This document shows positions 11,077-23,485 of a DNA stretch of 64,000 bases, piece after piece. This DNA comes from Histoplasma ohiense. Its lineage: Eukaryota; Ascomycota; Eurotiomycetes; Onygenales; Ajellomycetaceae. The stretch spans positions 3,105,001 through 3,169,000 of the forward strand of contig JAEVHH010000005.1 of NCBI GenBank assembly GCA_017607445.1, given 5' to 3'. A model generated the notes under the pieces. The model saw only the letters and a program-made list of their open reading frames with translations. It was not told where the DNA came from and ran no database searches. Every line of letters starts with the position of its first letter. Position 1 is the stretch's first letter. The translations under genes were made by a program, and so were the position numbers.

Positions 11077-12365
11077 ATGGAGCGTTTCACTTCTTTGTCA
11101 AGACAACAGGAAACGCCTGGAACTGTGCGGTGCGATAATGGCTTCCGTAATCGGGCTAGATCCTTGTTTCGTGGTACATCAAGCATCGGTGCACAAAATG
11201 TGGGATCCGCCGCTTCTAATACACGAGCACCTCGAATGTGGCTGTCTCTTTCCTCTGATGAAAGAATCGGAAGACCTCGACGACGACAGAGTGACCACAC
11301 GGTTGGATATAGGAGAACACAGCCATTGGACCCTTTGAGCATTGAAATGGCTGAAGCTGGATTATCAGGACGACACTTCCAAACTCAAGCGCATGTGAAT
11401 GATTCACATCCCAATCTCTCACAGACCATTGCGGGAGCTACACCCGATCATTTTGGAGCGCGGGGAAGACGAAAATACGAGAATCGGTTAAAACAGGGCC
11501 GTTTCTGCGGCGGGCCTGGGATGAGATCTAAGGAAGCGAGGAAGAAGCTTGTTGATTGCGCCTTGGCTTCATCTCTTATTCTAATCCTCTTTATCATATG
11601 TGAGTCCTCAAGCTCCTTTTTCCGATTTAGACTCTCCGACACCCAAGAATGCGCAATTTTCATATACATATACTAAATCTGCTGCTAGATCTTTCGTTGT
11701 CCCTTTCTAACATTGTTCAAACTCGTGAATTCCACATTGTGTTGATACTAGCCTTGACGGTATTTGTGATATATTTTTGCCATTCCTTTATTCTTTTTTT
11801 CATGCTCTCATGGCGAACAAGCCCGACACCTCTTCCTCCCGCTGCACCAAAAGCGGTCAGCACCCTGGAATACGCCCTGCCAGATGAGCCAATACCGGTA
11901 ATTCTGGCTCGAGATGAAGAGATCATGATGGAAGTGGACTCGAATAATCGCAATGGCGGCAGCAAGCACTTGGATGGACTTGCTCCACCGCCACCCGCCT
12001 ATGGCCTCTGGAGGGATAGTGTGGTGCGTATATAACATAAACAACACTTTAAAAATTTTCTGATTATTGCCTTGACCGATTCTTCACTGTGTTTTTTGAA
12101 GACACATGAACCACGACAGCGCTGTGGCTAATGAACCAATCCGCTGCAGAAAATAAACCCAAATCTCGTCCACTGGCAGCGACGCGACCCAGCCAATTCG
12201 CACGGAAGAGGCACAGGAAATGATAACGTCCATGAAGCACTGAATCGCCCCCCGAGCTATGATGGAGACCTTCATCGCGTCGTCGATGAGCAGCCACAGT
12301 TGCGTCTCCACGTACCTGACGGTTTGGATATTCAGCCTGGAGAGCTTCTGGAACAGAAGCGGTGA
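11077..12365 (+). CDS. Conserved fungal membrane protein of unknown function
   Basis: I recognise the pattern of a fungal-specific hypothetical protein but know no function. Three exons (11077-11599, 11689-12023, 12150-12365) give 357 aa. The N-terminal ~150 residues are basic and Ser/Arg-rich with no folded-domain signature. Two hydrophobic segments follow (LASSLILILFIIYLSL and FHIVLILALTVFVIYF), so it should be an integral membrane protein with two spans. The C-terminal half carries PPPPAYGLWRDSVKINP, LVHWQRR and NRPPSYDGD, proline-tyrosine motifs of the PPxY type that could recruit WW-domain ubiquitin ligases (inference). The ATG at 11077 is the first in frame. Both introns have CTAA-type branch points. 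An alternative 3' end is possible because the stop overlaps a potential donor (GCG|GTGAAT). Confidence 0.7.
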
Positions 12366-13501
12366 ATTATGTATAGTATTATCACCCTTGTAGGAAATAA
12401 AAGGATATTTTTCATATTTTTCATTCCTCATTTTCTACTTAGGCTTGATTTCTGACGAAGAATGTCTTGTTCCTAAGTTCTTCATCTCCGTTTTTGTAGG
12501 GAAGGCGGCCGGTGTTGTTGAGTGAAGCCATGGAGGATCCGGTAGTGAAATGCTTTTTGGTTGCCCCTTTATTTTCTTACAATCAACTGAATGTGCAGAA
12601 TGCCCAGTATGCAAACACCAAAAGAAACTCCCCCAGCAAACACATATTTAATCTCATATGCGTGAAAATGATAGTAAAATATATCAATCTACACATATAT
12701 AAGCCATATGAGGGGAGAAGAAAGCGGAAAATGCCATAATCGTTCAAGCATCATCCCCATGGCCTCAACCCCCAAAGTTAACATGTTAACTATTCTGGGC
12801 ATACACTTTGACGTGGTTTGAACAATCTCTGATCAAAAACCAACTCAACTAAAATGTAACTACCATGAAACATTATTAATACATATCCAAGCAGTTAACT
12901 ACAATGTAGATAGTTAGTTGCTCACGATGCGAGGACTTAAATGACATTTCAACCAACCCTAATCCTAATGCAATCCTAACTTCTAACCCTAGTCCTAACC
13001 TGGGTGGTGAGTGTGCATTTGTAATGTAGCGGAAGTCAAGCATGAAGCGTGTGGTGTGGGTGTGTTTTAGATGGGATGGTAGAAGGTTTGAACGTTTGGT
13101 TAATTTTTTTGAAACCAATGCTCAACCATACTAACTCTAGTTAGTTAACTCATTCTTTTTGGAGGCTGACATAATAACTATCCTCTCCGCTGGAAAGAAA
13201 ATGTGTTCAGTTGACAAGATCCATGGGCAACATCGACTCTTTGGCTTCTACCTGCCCGTCTACTCCGTAACCAGTATGCATATGGGACGGAATTTGGGGC
13301 CATATCCCTCTCCTCCCAACTTTTTTTTATCACCGGGAACATATAAACCTCTCTATCCCTAGTCTTAAGCAACTCTCGCGGGAGCCGGACAAGAACAGAA
13401 AAGTACCAAAAGGCTGTTTTTCTCCCAGCTCAGCGACGCTGACGGATTCGGAGACTCTCAATGATATTCTTAAACTCACGGACTTCACTTGATTGTCGGT
13501 G
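12366..13501. other. Intergenic region with telomere-like CCTAA repeats and a GTTAAC palindrome
   Basis: No gene is supported in this 1.1 kb. It holds the palindrome GTTAACATGTTAAC at 12777-12790, GTTAACT again at about 12893 and 13145, and degenerate CCCTAA/CCTAA units at about 12953-13001. It also serves as upstream region of the EDEM gene. Confidence 0.6.
12953..13001. repeat. Degenerate interstitial telomere-like (CCCTAA)n tract
   Basis: About five imperfect copies of CCCTAA, CCTAAT, CCTAAC and CCCTAG occur within 50 bp. The ascomycete telomere unit is usually TTAGGG, whose complement is CCCTAA. The match is loose, so this could be chance or a repair scar. Confidence 0.4.
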
Positions 13502-16500
13502 ATGCACTCGAGATGCCGGCGTCGTTGTTTCCCGATGTCTCGCTTCCGCAACGGTGCAAAATGGACTGTCTGCGGTTGGGCCGTCGTTTTTGTTACGGTT
13601 GTCTCCTTTTGGATTCCTCTAGCTAGGGCAATGAGCGGGGCCCAGATTTGGGAGTTGAGGTATGTGAATTGTTAAATTTACATTATTGACTGATTTTAGG
13701 GAGAACGAAAGCCTGAGGGGTGACTCGGGCGGATTACTCCGGGCGACAATTTGTTGAGAAACGGAGAGCTAATTTTCCATGCAACTTCCTTCTATCCTCT
13801 GTACAGAAAGGAGACAGAACATATGTTCTACCACGGTTTCGAAAATTATATGAAGCATGCATTCCCTGAGGATGAATTGCGACCCGTTTCTTGTCGCCCC
13901 TTAACACGCGATCGTGAAAACCCCGCTCATGTACATATTAATGATGTTCTGGGAAATTACTCCTTAACGCTCGTCGATAGTTTGTCTACCTTAGCGATAC
14001 TCTCCTCCTCCCTGCCTCGATCGGCCGCTTCGAATTCAGACTCGGAAAGCTCGCGTAAGGCGTGGAGGTATTTCCAGGACGGTGTGCGAGATTTGGTAGA
14101 GCTATATGGCGATGGGTCGGATGGGCCAGCTGGTACAGGATCGAGGGGGAAAGGATTTGATTTTGATAGCAAGGTCCAAGTGTTTGAAACTGTGATTAGA
14201 GGATTAGGTGAGGAGAAATGCTTAGAATACCATTTATGTACAGCATCTCTAACCGTTGAGTGTGTCCTTGTAAATAGGCGGCCTTCTCAGCGCGCATCTT
14301 TTCGCAATAGGCGAATTGCCTATCCGTGGATATGATCCCCCAGAAGACGAAGCTTCCTTTGCGAAATTATGGGATAAAAGTGGACAGACTAAAGGCAGCC
14401 CCGGGATTAGATGGGAAAATGGCTTGGTCTACAACGGACAACTGCTCCGTCTCGCGATGGATCTTGGTGCCCGAATTTTACCTGCTTTCTATACTGCAAC
14501 GGGAATCCCATATCCACGTGTTAATCTGCGGCATGGCGTCCCCTTTTACCCCAATTCCCCTTTCAATGCAGATATAGCACCAGAAACGGCGGCTTGCACT
14601 GGTAAAGGCCAAGCAAAAGAAGAGGAGAAGTCTTCTGAAACACCAGAGGTTACAGAAACATGCAGCGCGGGCGCTGGAAGTTTGGTTCTGGAATTTACGG
14701 TTCTTAGCAGGCTTACCGGCGACGGGCGTTTTGAAGAATTTGCCAAAAGGGCGTTTTGGGCTGTTTGGTCCCGCCGAAGTGACATTGGCCTGATCGGAGC
14801 TGGCATTGATCCCGAGTCTGGGAAGTGGGTGAGCTCGTACACAGGTGTAAGTGGGAATGCTTTTGTGATTATCTTGTGTGACTTATCACTTACCAGGTAA
14901 TTTTTATGACAGATCGGTGCTGGGATTGATAGTTTCTTCGAATATGCATTTAAATCTCATATCTTGTTATCCGAGGGTGACCGCCCGTCTTTCAACCTGT
15001 CGAGCCCGTTTCATTGGCTTGATGATTTTTACTCCCCCCTTAGTGAGGAGCAGCATTCCTCAGATGCATTCCTTAATGTTTGGCAGGAATCTCTAGCATC
15101 CATAAACCACCATTTATATCGCGGTTCCGGCTACCAATATCCTCATTATATCCAAGGCGACATCATCACCGGAGCTACACGCGCCCTTTGGATAGATAGT
15201 TTAAGTGCATATTTCCCAGGCCTTTTAACTTTGGCTGGAGATCTGGCTGGGGCCATCGAGGCTCATCTGCTACACACCGCCATTTGGACTCGATTTTCTG
15301 CTTTCCCAGAACGGTGGAATGTCGGCACAGGGAACATTGAAAACGGCCTTGGGTGGTGGGGAGGCCGCCCCGAGTTTGTCGAGTCCACTTATTACCTGTA
15401 TATGGCCACTAAAGACCCGTGGTATCACTATGTTGGAGAGATGGTATTGAGGGATATCAAGCGGAGATGCTGGACTAGGTGTGGCTGGGCTGGTCTTCAG
15501 GATGTTCGAGATGGGCAATTGAGTGACAGGATGGAAAGCTTCTTCCTCGGGGAAACGACGAAGTATCTCTTTCTACTTTTTAGCCCTTCGCACCCCCTAA
15601 ATGATCTTGATGCTCCGTTTGTTTTCAATACCGAAGGCCACCCCCTTATTATCCCGAAGTCGACTAGGAACGCCACTAAGGAAAAGGCGAAGCGAGCAGA
15701 CACGTTTCCTGGTGGTACACAACTTGTCGTTGGAGCAACCTGTGCAGTGCCGGCTCCACCCCCGCCCTTCGGAGCCTCGTCGACCGCTGCGCGGCCTGAT
15801 ATTTTCCACGCAGCAAGCCTCGCTAGATTGCACCTGATGCCACCTCGTCAACAGGCTGAATCTCCTATCATCGGTTATACTGTTGATCATCCGAGTATCT
15901 CCATGTCCGACTTAACATCACCATCAAACTATACATATTTCCCTTGGACGCTACCACCCGAGGTTATTCCACCAAAAGCTACCAGTGCACTAATGACGGT
16001 TAGACCAACCGTTGACCTTACATTTCCGCCAGCTACCAACATCCTTGGCCCTGGATCGTTGGAAAGAGTTCAAGACGGACTTCTCGTGAAGTCCCTTGGA
16101 GGCCTTCGCTTGGGTATGATCCAGGATGTTCCACTATTGACGGATCAATCATCAGGGTTCGCTGAAGGATATCGCGTCCAAGTTATCAACAACATTCCAC
16201 TAGGAAAGGATGAGAAGATTTATATCTCGAAGGAAATAACGGATGTTCTGAACTCTGAAGACCCAAACTTCACGCGGGTGCAGGATTCAGCGTTGTTGGA
16301 TGTTGTCTTGGACCTCAGATCGGAGGTAGCCAATGGAAACGTATCGTCAATACTCACAACCTCCACAAATGGCGAAACCATTATAGGTGCACTCGATGAG
16401 CTCCACGCATCGCTCGACACGTCAACATTCGACGCATCAAACATGAAACTAGCTTTTGCATCCTTCTTTAACCAGGTCACCTCCCTTCTCCGAGATGACT

Positions 16501-17159
16501 CCGACTCACCCACACTGGACTCCCTTTCATCCCTGAAATCAGCCATCCGCGTTTCAGTCCCCGCGACTATTTCTACCGGCAAGGGCTCGACATCACTTCC
16601 TGATGTTGATGATGCCGTACTTCCTCCACCCACCGAAGCGAAGTCCAGACAAGCCAAAAAGCTGCTTAATCGCCTTCCATGGTCTACCATTTACCTCTCA
16701 GATGAGCTCTGTGACCATCGGCTTCCTGACGTAGTCCCCAAGACACACCATGTAATCGTCATAAAACGGGGCGGGTGCAGCTTTTCGACGAAAATCCAAA
16801 ATATACCCTCCTTCCGCCCTACGAGCGATTCCCTCAAGCTTGTGATCGTAGTTTCGTACCCTCAGCTGGGCGATCCCCGACAGGCCTCTTCTTCAACCTC
16901 CGGCTCAGGTACGCACTCCGATACCACGTTCCAGAAACCAACGGTGGATTCAGAGGAGTCATACCTCATTCGCCCTTTGCTCGACGAAATACAAACCGTT
17001 GCTGGCGGAATTCCCCGTCTGAATCCGATAAGTTTGATACTTGTTGCCGGCGGTGATGAAACATACAACTACTTTAAGCATGCTTTGGGCGTGGGTTTTC
17101 GAAGGAGATATCAGTTTATTTCGCAGGGTGTGCCGATAAGTAACCTAGTTGTGGTATAA
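13502..17159 (+). CDS. ER degradation-enhancing mannosidase-like protein (EDEM/Mnl1, GH47) with PA domain
   Basis: This GH47 protein of the EDEM/Mnl1(Htm1) branch is expected in the ER lumen, trimming mannose from misfolded glycoproteins to mark them for ERAD. Exons 13502-13659, 13807-14207, 14278-14846 and 14913-17159 give 1124 aa. Residues ~20-40 (WTVCGWAVVFVTVVSFW) form a signal peptide or anchor. The GH47 domain spans roughly residues 55-590, with MFYHGFENYMKHAFPEDELR, NDVLGNYSLTLVDSLSTL, ENGLGWWGGRPEFVESTYYL and ESFFLGETTKYLFLLF, the last typical of EDEMs. A PA domain lies near residues 930-1080 (VIVIKRGGCSFSTKI). No KDEL-type tail is present. Start codons at 13502 and 13535 both precede the hydrophobic segment; I chose the first. 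The class I ER mannosidase Mns1 is an alternative, but the EDEM signatures and PA domain argue against it. Confidence 0.93.
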
Positions 17160-19532
17160 ATTTCCGTCTATATATGTCAGTGGCAATTTTTTTTTTTTTC
17201 CGCATGTAATTTATTTTAACCAATTATCTGCTTCATGAATATTCTTATGATAATGTATATGGAATTCAGGATATTCATGGACAATTATGTTTAGTTCGTT
17301 TCCTGTGGATAAATGTACTACTCCCTGGCGGCGGGAAGGATTTCGTTTGTTTTCTAGATATCCATTGTGTGTGAATTTCTGTGCGATTTTACTGGAATCT
17401 TTGTGGATGAATGACTTGAAATGTGATACGTAGGTAACAACATCTTCTCTTGTTGGATCTTTAGCAGTGAGTATTTCGAATCCTGGGTGCTTGAATAGAC
17501 TCTTTGTGAGTTTGCATTTGACCTCATTCTGGCTGAAAGTCTGTATGATCTTGGAGCATCACGGTGGCTTTCTTTAGTTTTTCTCCCATGAAAATTGTTC
17601 GCTTGAATCATCGGAAGCCCCGCCATTCTTGTACGCCGTTAAAACTTTTCTTGTACTACGCAGCTTTTTCTACCAAAATCCAGATATATATTCAGTCCGA
17701 GAAGTTGATGAATTATGCACCTCCCTCTCCTCGACGCCCTTGAACTCCACTCTGTCTCGCTGCTTCAACCCTTCAAGCTAAGTGGAGCAAGGGATGCTAT
17801 GAGATGACCTGGGTAGACTAGAACCACGGTTCCTTTCCATTTCTATTTCAAATGGGATATTTGAGAAAGGAGGATGTATTGTTACAACGCCTCGGCCAGG
17901 TGGTCCACTCTTGAAAACAACCGAGCACGTGGGATGAATGAAGTCCGTTGAAAATGTTGGATTTCCGGCATGTCCTGCACGAAAATGAAAACGAAATAGA
18001 AAATAAAAAGAGAAATGGGGGGTTGGTGTAATTCACCCTTAGGATCTCCTTTGACCGATGGACAGATTTCGATATGCTGAGTGTGCGATGGGGGTTATTT
18101 TAAGCATGAATTCCTGCTTCAATAACGGTGTGTCTCCTTCAATCTAGTGGGCCTTGCTATTGCCTTCTCTATAGCATAGGGTCGGTCAGGATACGGCTCG
18201 GTGCTTCAATGATGCTGGATACTGGTCTCGCTTCATGCCCAAACTAGTTATTCAGCGGATTAGAACTCTCGTCTCAAATACCTCAACCCTCGTGCCTACT
18301 GCCTGCCCACAAGTTTATATCCCCTCTCGATTTTAGGGCAACATGGGAGACGCGAAATTACGACAACCCGGAAACTCATGGCCCAAGATTGATTGTTATT
18401 GCTCTGCTTGTTCCACATAATTAGAACAATTATGGGACATTCCGATGTTACACTTTCAACCTTCAGATCGATGATACTTGATTTGTATGACTATGGTAAG
18501 CATAGCCAGAAGTTAATCTATTAAAGAGGCTAACGAGACATAGATTTCTAGCACTTGTCTTGCTGCATCATATATTAACTTTGGCTAGGCTACTGCCTGC
18601 CATTATGGTCACTACACCGAACGACAAAGCCGTTGTTGCTTCCTTCCATTTTACTGCAGACTTCCTTTCGCCAACTTCCCAGAAATATTACAAATTAGTT
18701 ATCCTCGCCATGGAAATATCTTTGGCATACGCATTCGGCGCATGCCGTTTCTGTGCAAGTATGGGGCCCTGATTATTTTTATATTGACAGACCCCATACC
18801 AATGGCTGCTGCTTGGGACTTTTCCTCTCCTTTGTATAGACTGACGTATGATTATCAATGCATTGGCCATCTCGCCTTCACATTTGTACCTTCTATCGAG
18901 AATGTACTCCTCGACCTCCCCACAATGTTAGTCCCGCAGTTCCAGCTTCCTATACACCAGCTGCTTGCCGTGATTGCTATGCTAGTATTTTTGGGAGTTA
19001 TAGTTGTTGTGGCTGGTGCTGTAGATATCAAATATGATGTTAGCGCGAGTAGAGACACTTAATATGAGCAGCTTGACCAGTCATCCAATTTATTGAGGAA
19101 TAGAAGCCATAGTTGTTTTTGCCTTGTAATCGTTTTGTGCTTCTGTCAAAGTTGGAAAAGAGTGTTTTTTTTCCTATCCCCTAATAAAAATTTCCAGTCA
19201 TCCATCTTGAGCTAAAACTTTGATTATAAGATAATTCCGTAGAATTCTGATATCCGCATCGCCTCGTCGTTTGACTACAAACATTCGAATACCTCGGATT
19301 TGTATTCAGGTGAACCAAATGCCCTCCCCTTTTAATTTATCTCACCACCATGGCTTTTTCGCCGCCGCACGCAAACCCCCATGCTTTAAAGGAAACTTTT
19401 TGTATCGCCATCTAGTGTGAAGTTATCTTTCGCATATTGTACTTCCCTATTTCTCGGAGCTTCTTACCAAATATATAAATCTAGATGCGACGAGTTAGTT
19501 CGTATCCAAAACTATCGACTCAACTAGGGCCA
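17160..19532. other. 2.4-kb gene-poor region between the EDEM and MFS genes
   Basis: The first few hundred bases should be the EDEM 3' UTR. The remainder has only short ORFs. The best is a hydrophobic frame at 18742-19062 on the plus strand (VIAMLVFLGVIVVVAGAVD near its end), next to another frame at 18560-18772. Neither is recognisable, and the pair could be a degraded membrane-protein gene. I call no gene here. Confidence 0.5.
18560..19062 (+). other. Possible remnant or orphan membrane-protein frames
   Basis: Two overlapping plus-strand frames (18560-18772 and 18742-19062) both encode hydrophobic stretches, including one strong predicted span near 18970-19035. They are in different frames with no clear intron to join them. 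I recognise no family. This could be a decayed gene, a fast-evolving small membrane protein, or chance. Confidence 0.25.
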
Positions 19533-21936
19533 TCAGACCAATGGGAGGAACGGAAGACCTAGACCCAGCGACAAGAATGCGAGAAGTCCTGTACCCCAGT
19601 CAACTCCCAGTGTTTGGAAGAGTCTTGAGCCGAAAAGTGGAAATACTGAAAAATATTGGTTTCTAGCTTAGTTCATGAGTGCATATGTTTTTGATGGGGT
19701 ATAATACGACTGTGGGGAAAATGCCTACCTCCTGCGAAAACAAAGCGGAGGAAGGACACTGCCAGAGCCTAAGTTAGTAGGTAGTATTTTGTAACTGGGG
19801 GATTCTCAACTTACATGAGGCGACAGCTGAAGCGGGAAACGCAAAACAGTCCACAATGTAGAGCTGAATTGCCAGCTATATATCGAACATCAGTCATATT
19901 GCTCCCATGTGTTGTAAGACTTAGAATATTGGCCTTACAAATATGTTCATTGCGCCAGCAGCGAAGATTACAAAACCAACTAAAGGCTTAAGGTCCGTTA
20001 GGCTTGGGAGAAGAAGAATGAAGCTGACTGGTGACACGAAAAAGAGGCACAATGACGGGAAAAGAAAAGATATTGCAAGTTACCACGATGAAGTGATATT
20101 TGAGTGCAGAAAAGCCATATAAGAACAGACCAGCGACGATTAAAAGGGCACCAGGGAATGCAGGAACCAATCTAATATGTCGTACGTGTTAGTTTCACTA
20201 AATTTTAAGCATAAATAATCCTAGAGAATTCAGTATGTTTTCACCTAGACTCCGGGTTGTAACGCCTATCGGGGCGCGTTTGGCGTTCGTATATAATCCC
20301 ATGCACTTTAACCGTTGCAATCAGACCTAGGATATTACCCACCCCCTGGGCCAGGAGGTCGATGCCGATAAATCCAGCTGAATGGCCGTATCCGTCCCCG
20401 AAAATATCTGGGAACTATTAATCATTGTAAGTGGTAAATTTTGTCCACTCCAGGAGGGTTATAGGGGCGTGATAATTTCGTACTGTTACTATAAGGAGGT
20501 AAACTTCCCCGAATACGAACGCGAAATAGAGCGACAGCAGAAATAGAACCGGGTCGACAAGCAAGTATATCACTAGCAGGGTTAGCACAGAAGGTCGTTA
20601 GATTTTGTGTCAAAAAGATGCATACCAGGGCGAATGGCAGAAGAGATAAACGATCCCGCCCTCCGAGTGGATAAATCTGAGAGCAATTCGACTACCGTGT
20701 ATAGGTCCATATCTGGATGTAATCGCTTATTTCTCTGAAGTTTCCGTTCAAGAAGTATTGGAATATACGACTCTTTCATGTGAATAAGAGAGATGGTCTC
20801 CAATGCTGCGGCAGCCATGGCCTGATATGGTAAGATTTAGTGTGAATTTGAAAACACAGGAGAAAGAAGGGAGAATGGCATACAGGGACCCAACAAGTCC
20901 ACCTCCAAGAGGCTCGTTCAGATATCCAGCCACCACAGGCAGGGCCAACCACAGGCCCTAAAATTCTGGGGAAAATTAGGACTAATACCGGTATTTGTGT
21001 TTAACAGAAATACGTGAGCGTACAGTAAAGTTGACATCAAGGCTGATGCTTTTGCTCGTTCCTTGAGATCCCAAATATCAGCAAGGACACCTCCAAAAAC
21101 GGCCAACCCACCAGAACCTCCAACTCCTGCAAAGAACCGGCACACGGCAAGTTGAGCTGCCTGCAATCTAGTTAGTCAACTTAGCTAGAACATACTCCCC
21201 GAGGAAGGACTTACATTCTGGGCGAAACCGCTTCCTATTGAGAAGGCAATAAACAAAATATTGCACGTACGAACGATAATAGTTCTTCCATATATCTCGC
21301 TAAGCGGTGCTGCGAATATAGGGCCAAGTGCAAATGCCAAAACAAATATTGAGATTTGGATGGCGCCCAAGGTGGGATTTTTAATACCAAGATCGGCCAT
21401 GACCAGGAGGAGAGCTGGAGCGAATATAGTACCTAGCAGTATACCATAAGCTTCTTTCCGTAGAAACACGGTTAATCTTACTTGCAAATGGAGGCAAAAA
21501 GCAATAGCCTCCCATAAGGGTTGTAGTCGTCCATTTCATCTTCCTGGTCCAACTCTATGCACTGTCAAAGAATGCCAGGTAATCATTATATTCTTAGAAA
21601 CAGAGTAATACCCGCGGGTTTTCTTTTGATTCTGCACTTAGAGTGATAAGATCTTTGGGGAGCAAGGTTAGTCCGATGGCTAAATAATGGGTGTGATGGC
21701 TAACAAAGAATTTACATACTAGGATCCAATCCGCTTAAATTCACACCATCGTAGAATATTTTATCGGGGCTTGCTTCCCGTAACTTCAATTCTTCCTGGT
21801 ACCGTTCTGTAACCAGCATCCTTCGGGAAATGCTGGTACAACTCCCGATTTGTGAAGTTGAACTGAGAACCTGGAGGGAATCAGGAGAATCCCGCTTTTC
21901 CGTTCTTGAATTGTTTTGCATTTTCAAGAAGAGCAT
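19533..21936 (-). CDS. Major facilitator superfamily transporter (DHA1 multidrug type), 14 exons
   Basis: This predicted proton-coupled 12-TM transporter belongs to the drug:H+ antiporter-1 type found beside many fungal accessory genes; its substrate is unknown. A consistent frame needs 14 exons: 21720-21936, 21612-21652, 21482-21554, 21215-21432, 21024-21160, 20884-20965, 20626-20821, 20484-20572, 20245-20414, 20084-20171, 19939-19986, 19815-19875, 19729-19758 and 19533-19645, giving 520 aa. Family landmarks are NPRSWTRKMKW before TM1, PLSEIYGR (motif A region), LAVCRFFAGVGGSGGLAVFG, LGPVVGPACGGWISE (antiporter motif C), ESYIPILLERK, VPAFPGALLIVAG and FPLFGSRLFQTLGVDWG. The frame runs unbroken end to end, so the gene looks intact. 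The tail after the last span is very short (ends PFLPLV), about ten residues less than usual. Thirteen introns is unusually many for this family. Confidence 0.82.
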
Positions 21937-23485
21937 AAAAAAGAAAGTAAAAAGGTAGCCAAATTAGATAAATTTGGTGGAAGAAAATTTTAAGATGTAT
22001 TTATCAAACGGAGGCACAATTCTGATTATCTATCAGAATTCAGAGTAATGTATCATAACCCCCCACAACAAAGAGAGCGAAGAATATCCACTACTCTCAA
22101 TCCACGTTGCAAGACACACGGTGTGAATCTGGCACTGGTATTGGGAGGTGTGGTGTCGGTAATACTCCATCGCTCACCATTCACAAATTTAAAGTGAAGA
22201 CATGATCTTAGGGTGGAAGTACGCCACCGATAACTGGATCCTGTACAACTTCATAGGTCAGATACCAGGAGTTCCCACGCTCACGCGGCAATTTGGTGAT
22301 CGCAAATCAGTCTAAAACATAACTCCTAATCGCAGCAAAAATGAACTACTGCAGTTCTTGGGCGATGTTCTCAGACCGTTCTCTGCGCATGCAGACTGGT
22401 CAGATCTGCAAACTGACCTCATTATTGAATCATCAGGTCATACCTAGTGCGTCTCATTTTGTTATTCCGTTTTCTGCAAGCATTGCCGTGTAACTATGGT
22501 CATCTCTAAGTGAGAAAAGGTTTCAACTCTTACTGAAATGCCACAAGGTCACAAGGCACTTAGGGAAGTCATGTACGACCTGCGGTTTAATAGTTTTTCG
22601 TGAGAATGAGCTTCCAAAAGAGGGTCCAACCAGTGAAGAGGATACAGCAGTTATCTGAGTTGGATCTGTATTAGTACTGTACATAGTATAGAATGGTTTC
22701 ATATGGCTCCAAGGATCGCCTAATCCTTGCCGTTGATATAAACGCGGCGCTAAATTAGCGTTTAAAACCTTAAAACCACTGACTAACTATGTCAAATTAA
22801 CCACTGGTGATTTTCTCAGCTTGCTTCGCAAGCTCTCCTTCCCAAGCTTCATTTGTTATACTCTGTTCTTTACCAGTTCTACAAGAAGTTTTTCTTGAAC
22901 ATTCACACTGTGAAAATAGAAGTATTCAACAATGTTTTCTACACCCAATCGACACACTAATTATTCACTATGGGGAAGCTGTTTTGCTGCCTGCTCTGCT
23001 AGCCGCGGGCGGGGAAACGGGCTACTCAGGTCTCAAGGGTTTGCTATGGTGCCCAGGGCGGGGGAAACACATTATCTAGGCTGTTGGGAATACGCTTTAG
23101 GGGTGGCAACAGTGAAAAAATTGTGATTTGCTATCAACAGAACGGCGATTATGGCTTGCATGGTAGAATCCTTAGGGCGCCTGGCACTTCAATTACTGGA
23201 ACAGACGATGGTTCCATTTATCGTAAGGTGTACTCTTTTACTTGGCATATGTTCTACGTGTTGTCTAGATGTATATCCCGATATTTTCACGTAATTCTCA
23301 GTTCCGCAAGTGTATACAACTCATTTTCACATTGATTCATTCCCTGAAATTAAGCGGAGCCGCCAATCACCCACTCGAAGGTATAACAAGCAATCCAGGT
23401 TTTCAGTCTATGGCATACGACCATAGTGGAATATTATATTCCAACCTCAAGAATTTAACGTTACCAGCCCTTTACAGCCCTAGAA
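21937..23485. other. Intergenic region between the MFS and BIM1-like genes
   Basis: This 1.5 kb contains the MFS upstream region and the 3' flank of the BIM1-like gene, both on the minus strand. Only short unconvincing ORFs are present. One GTACTGTACA decamer lies at 22674-22683. Confidence 0.55.
22674..22683 (+). promoter_or_regulatory. GTACTGTACA decamer, copy 1
   Basis: Exact match to a decamer that recurs in intergenic DNA of this window. Its function is unknown. Confidence 0.35.

Noticed and set aside
11689..11751. Acceptor at 11751 for the membrane-protein gene
   Set aside because: The acceptor ending at 11688 keeps frame and adds the conserved-looking YLSLSLSNIVQTREFH stretch; the later site would delete part of a transmembrane segment.
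12777..13149. Possible MITE bounded by GTTAAC palindromes
   Set aside because: Comparing the left end with the reverse complement of the right end shows no terminal inverted repeat beyond the GTTAAC core.
16220..16690. 156-codon minus-strand ORF inside the EDEM gene
   Set aside because: It is antisense to a continuous exon of a confidently identified gene.
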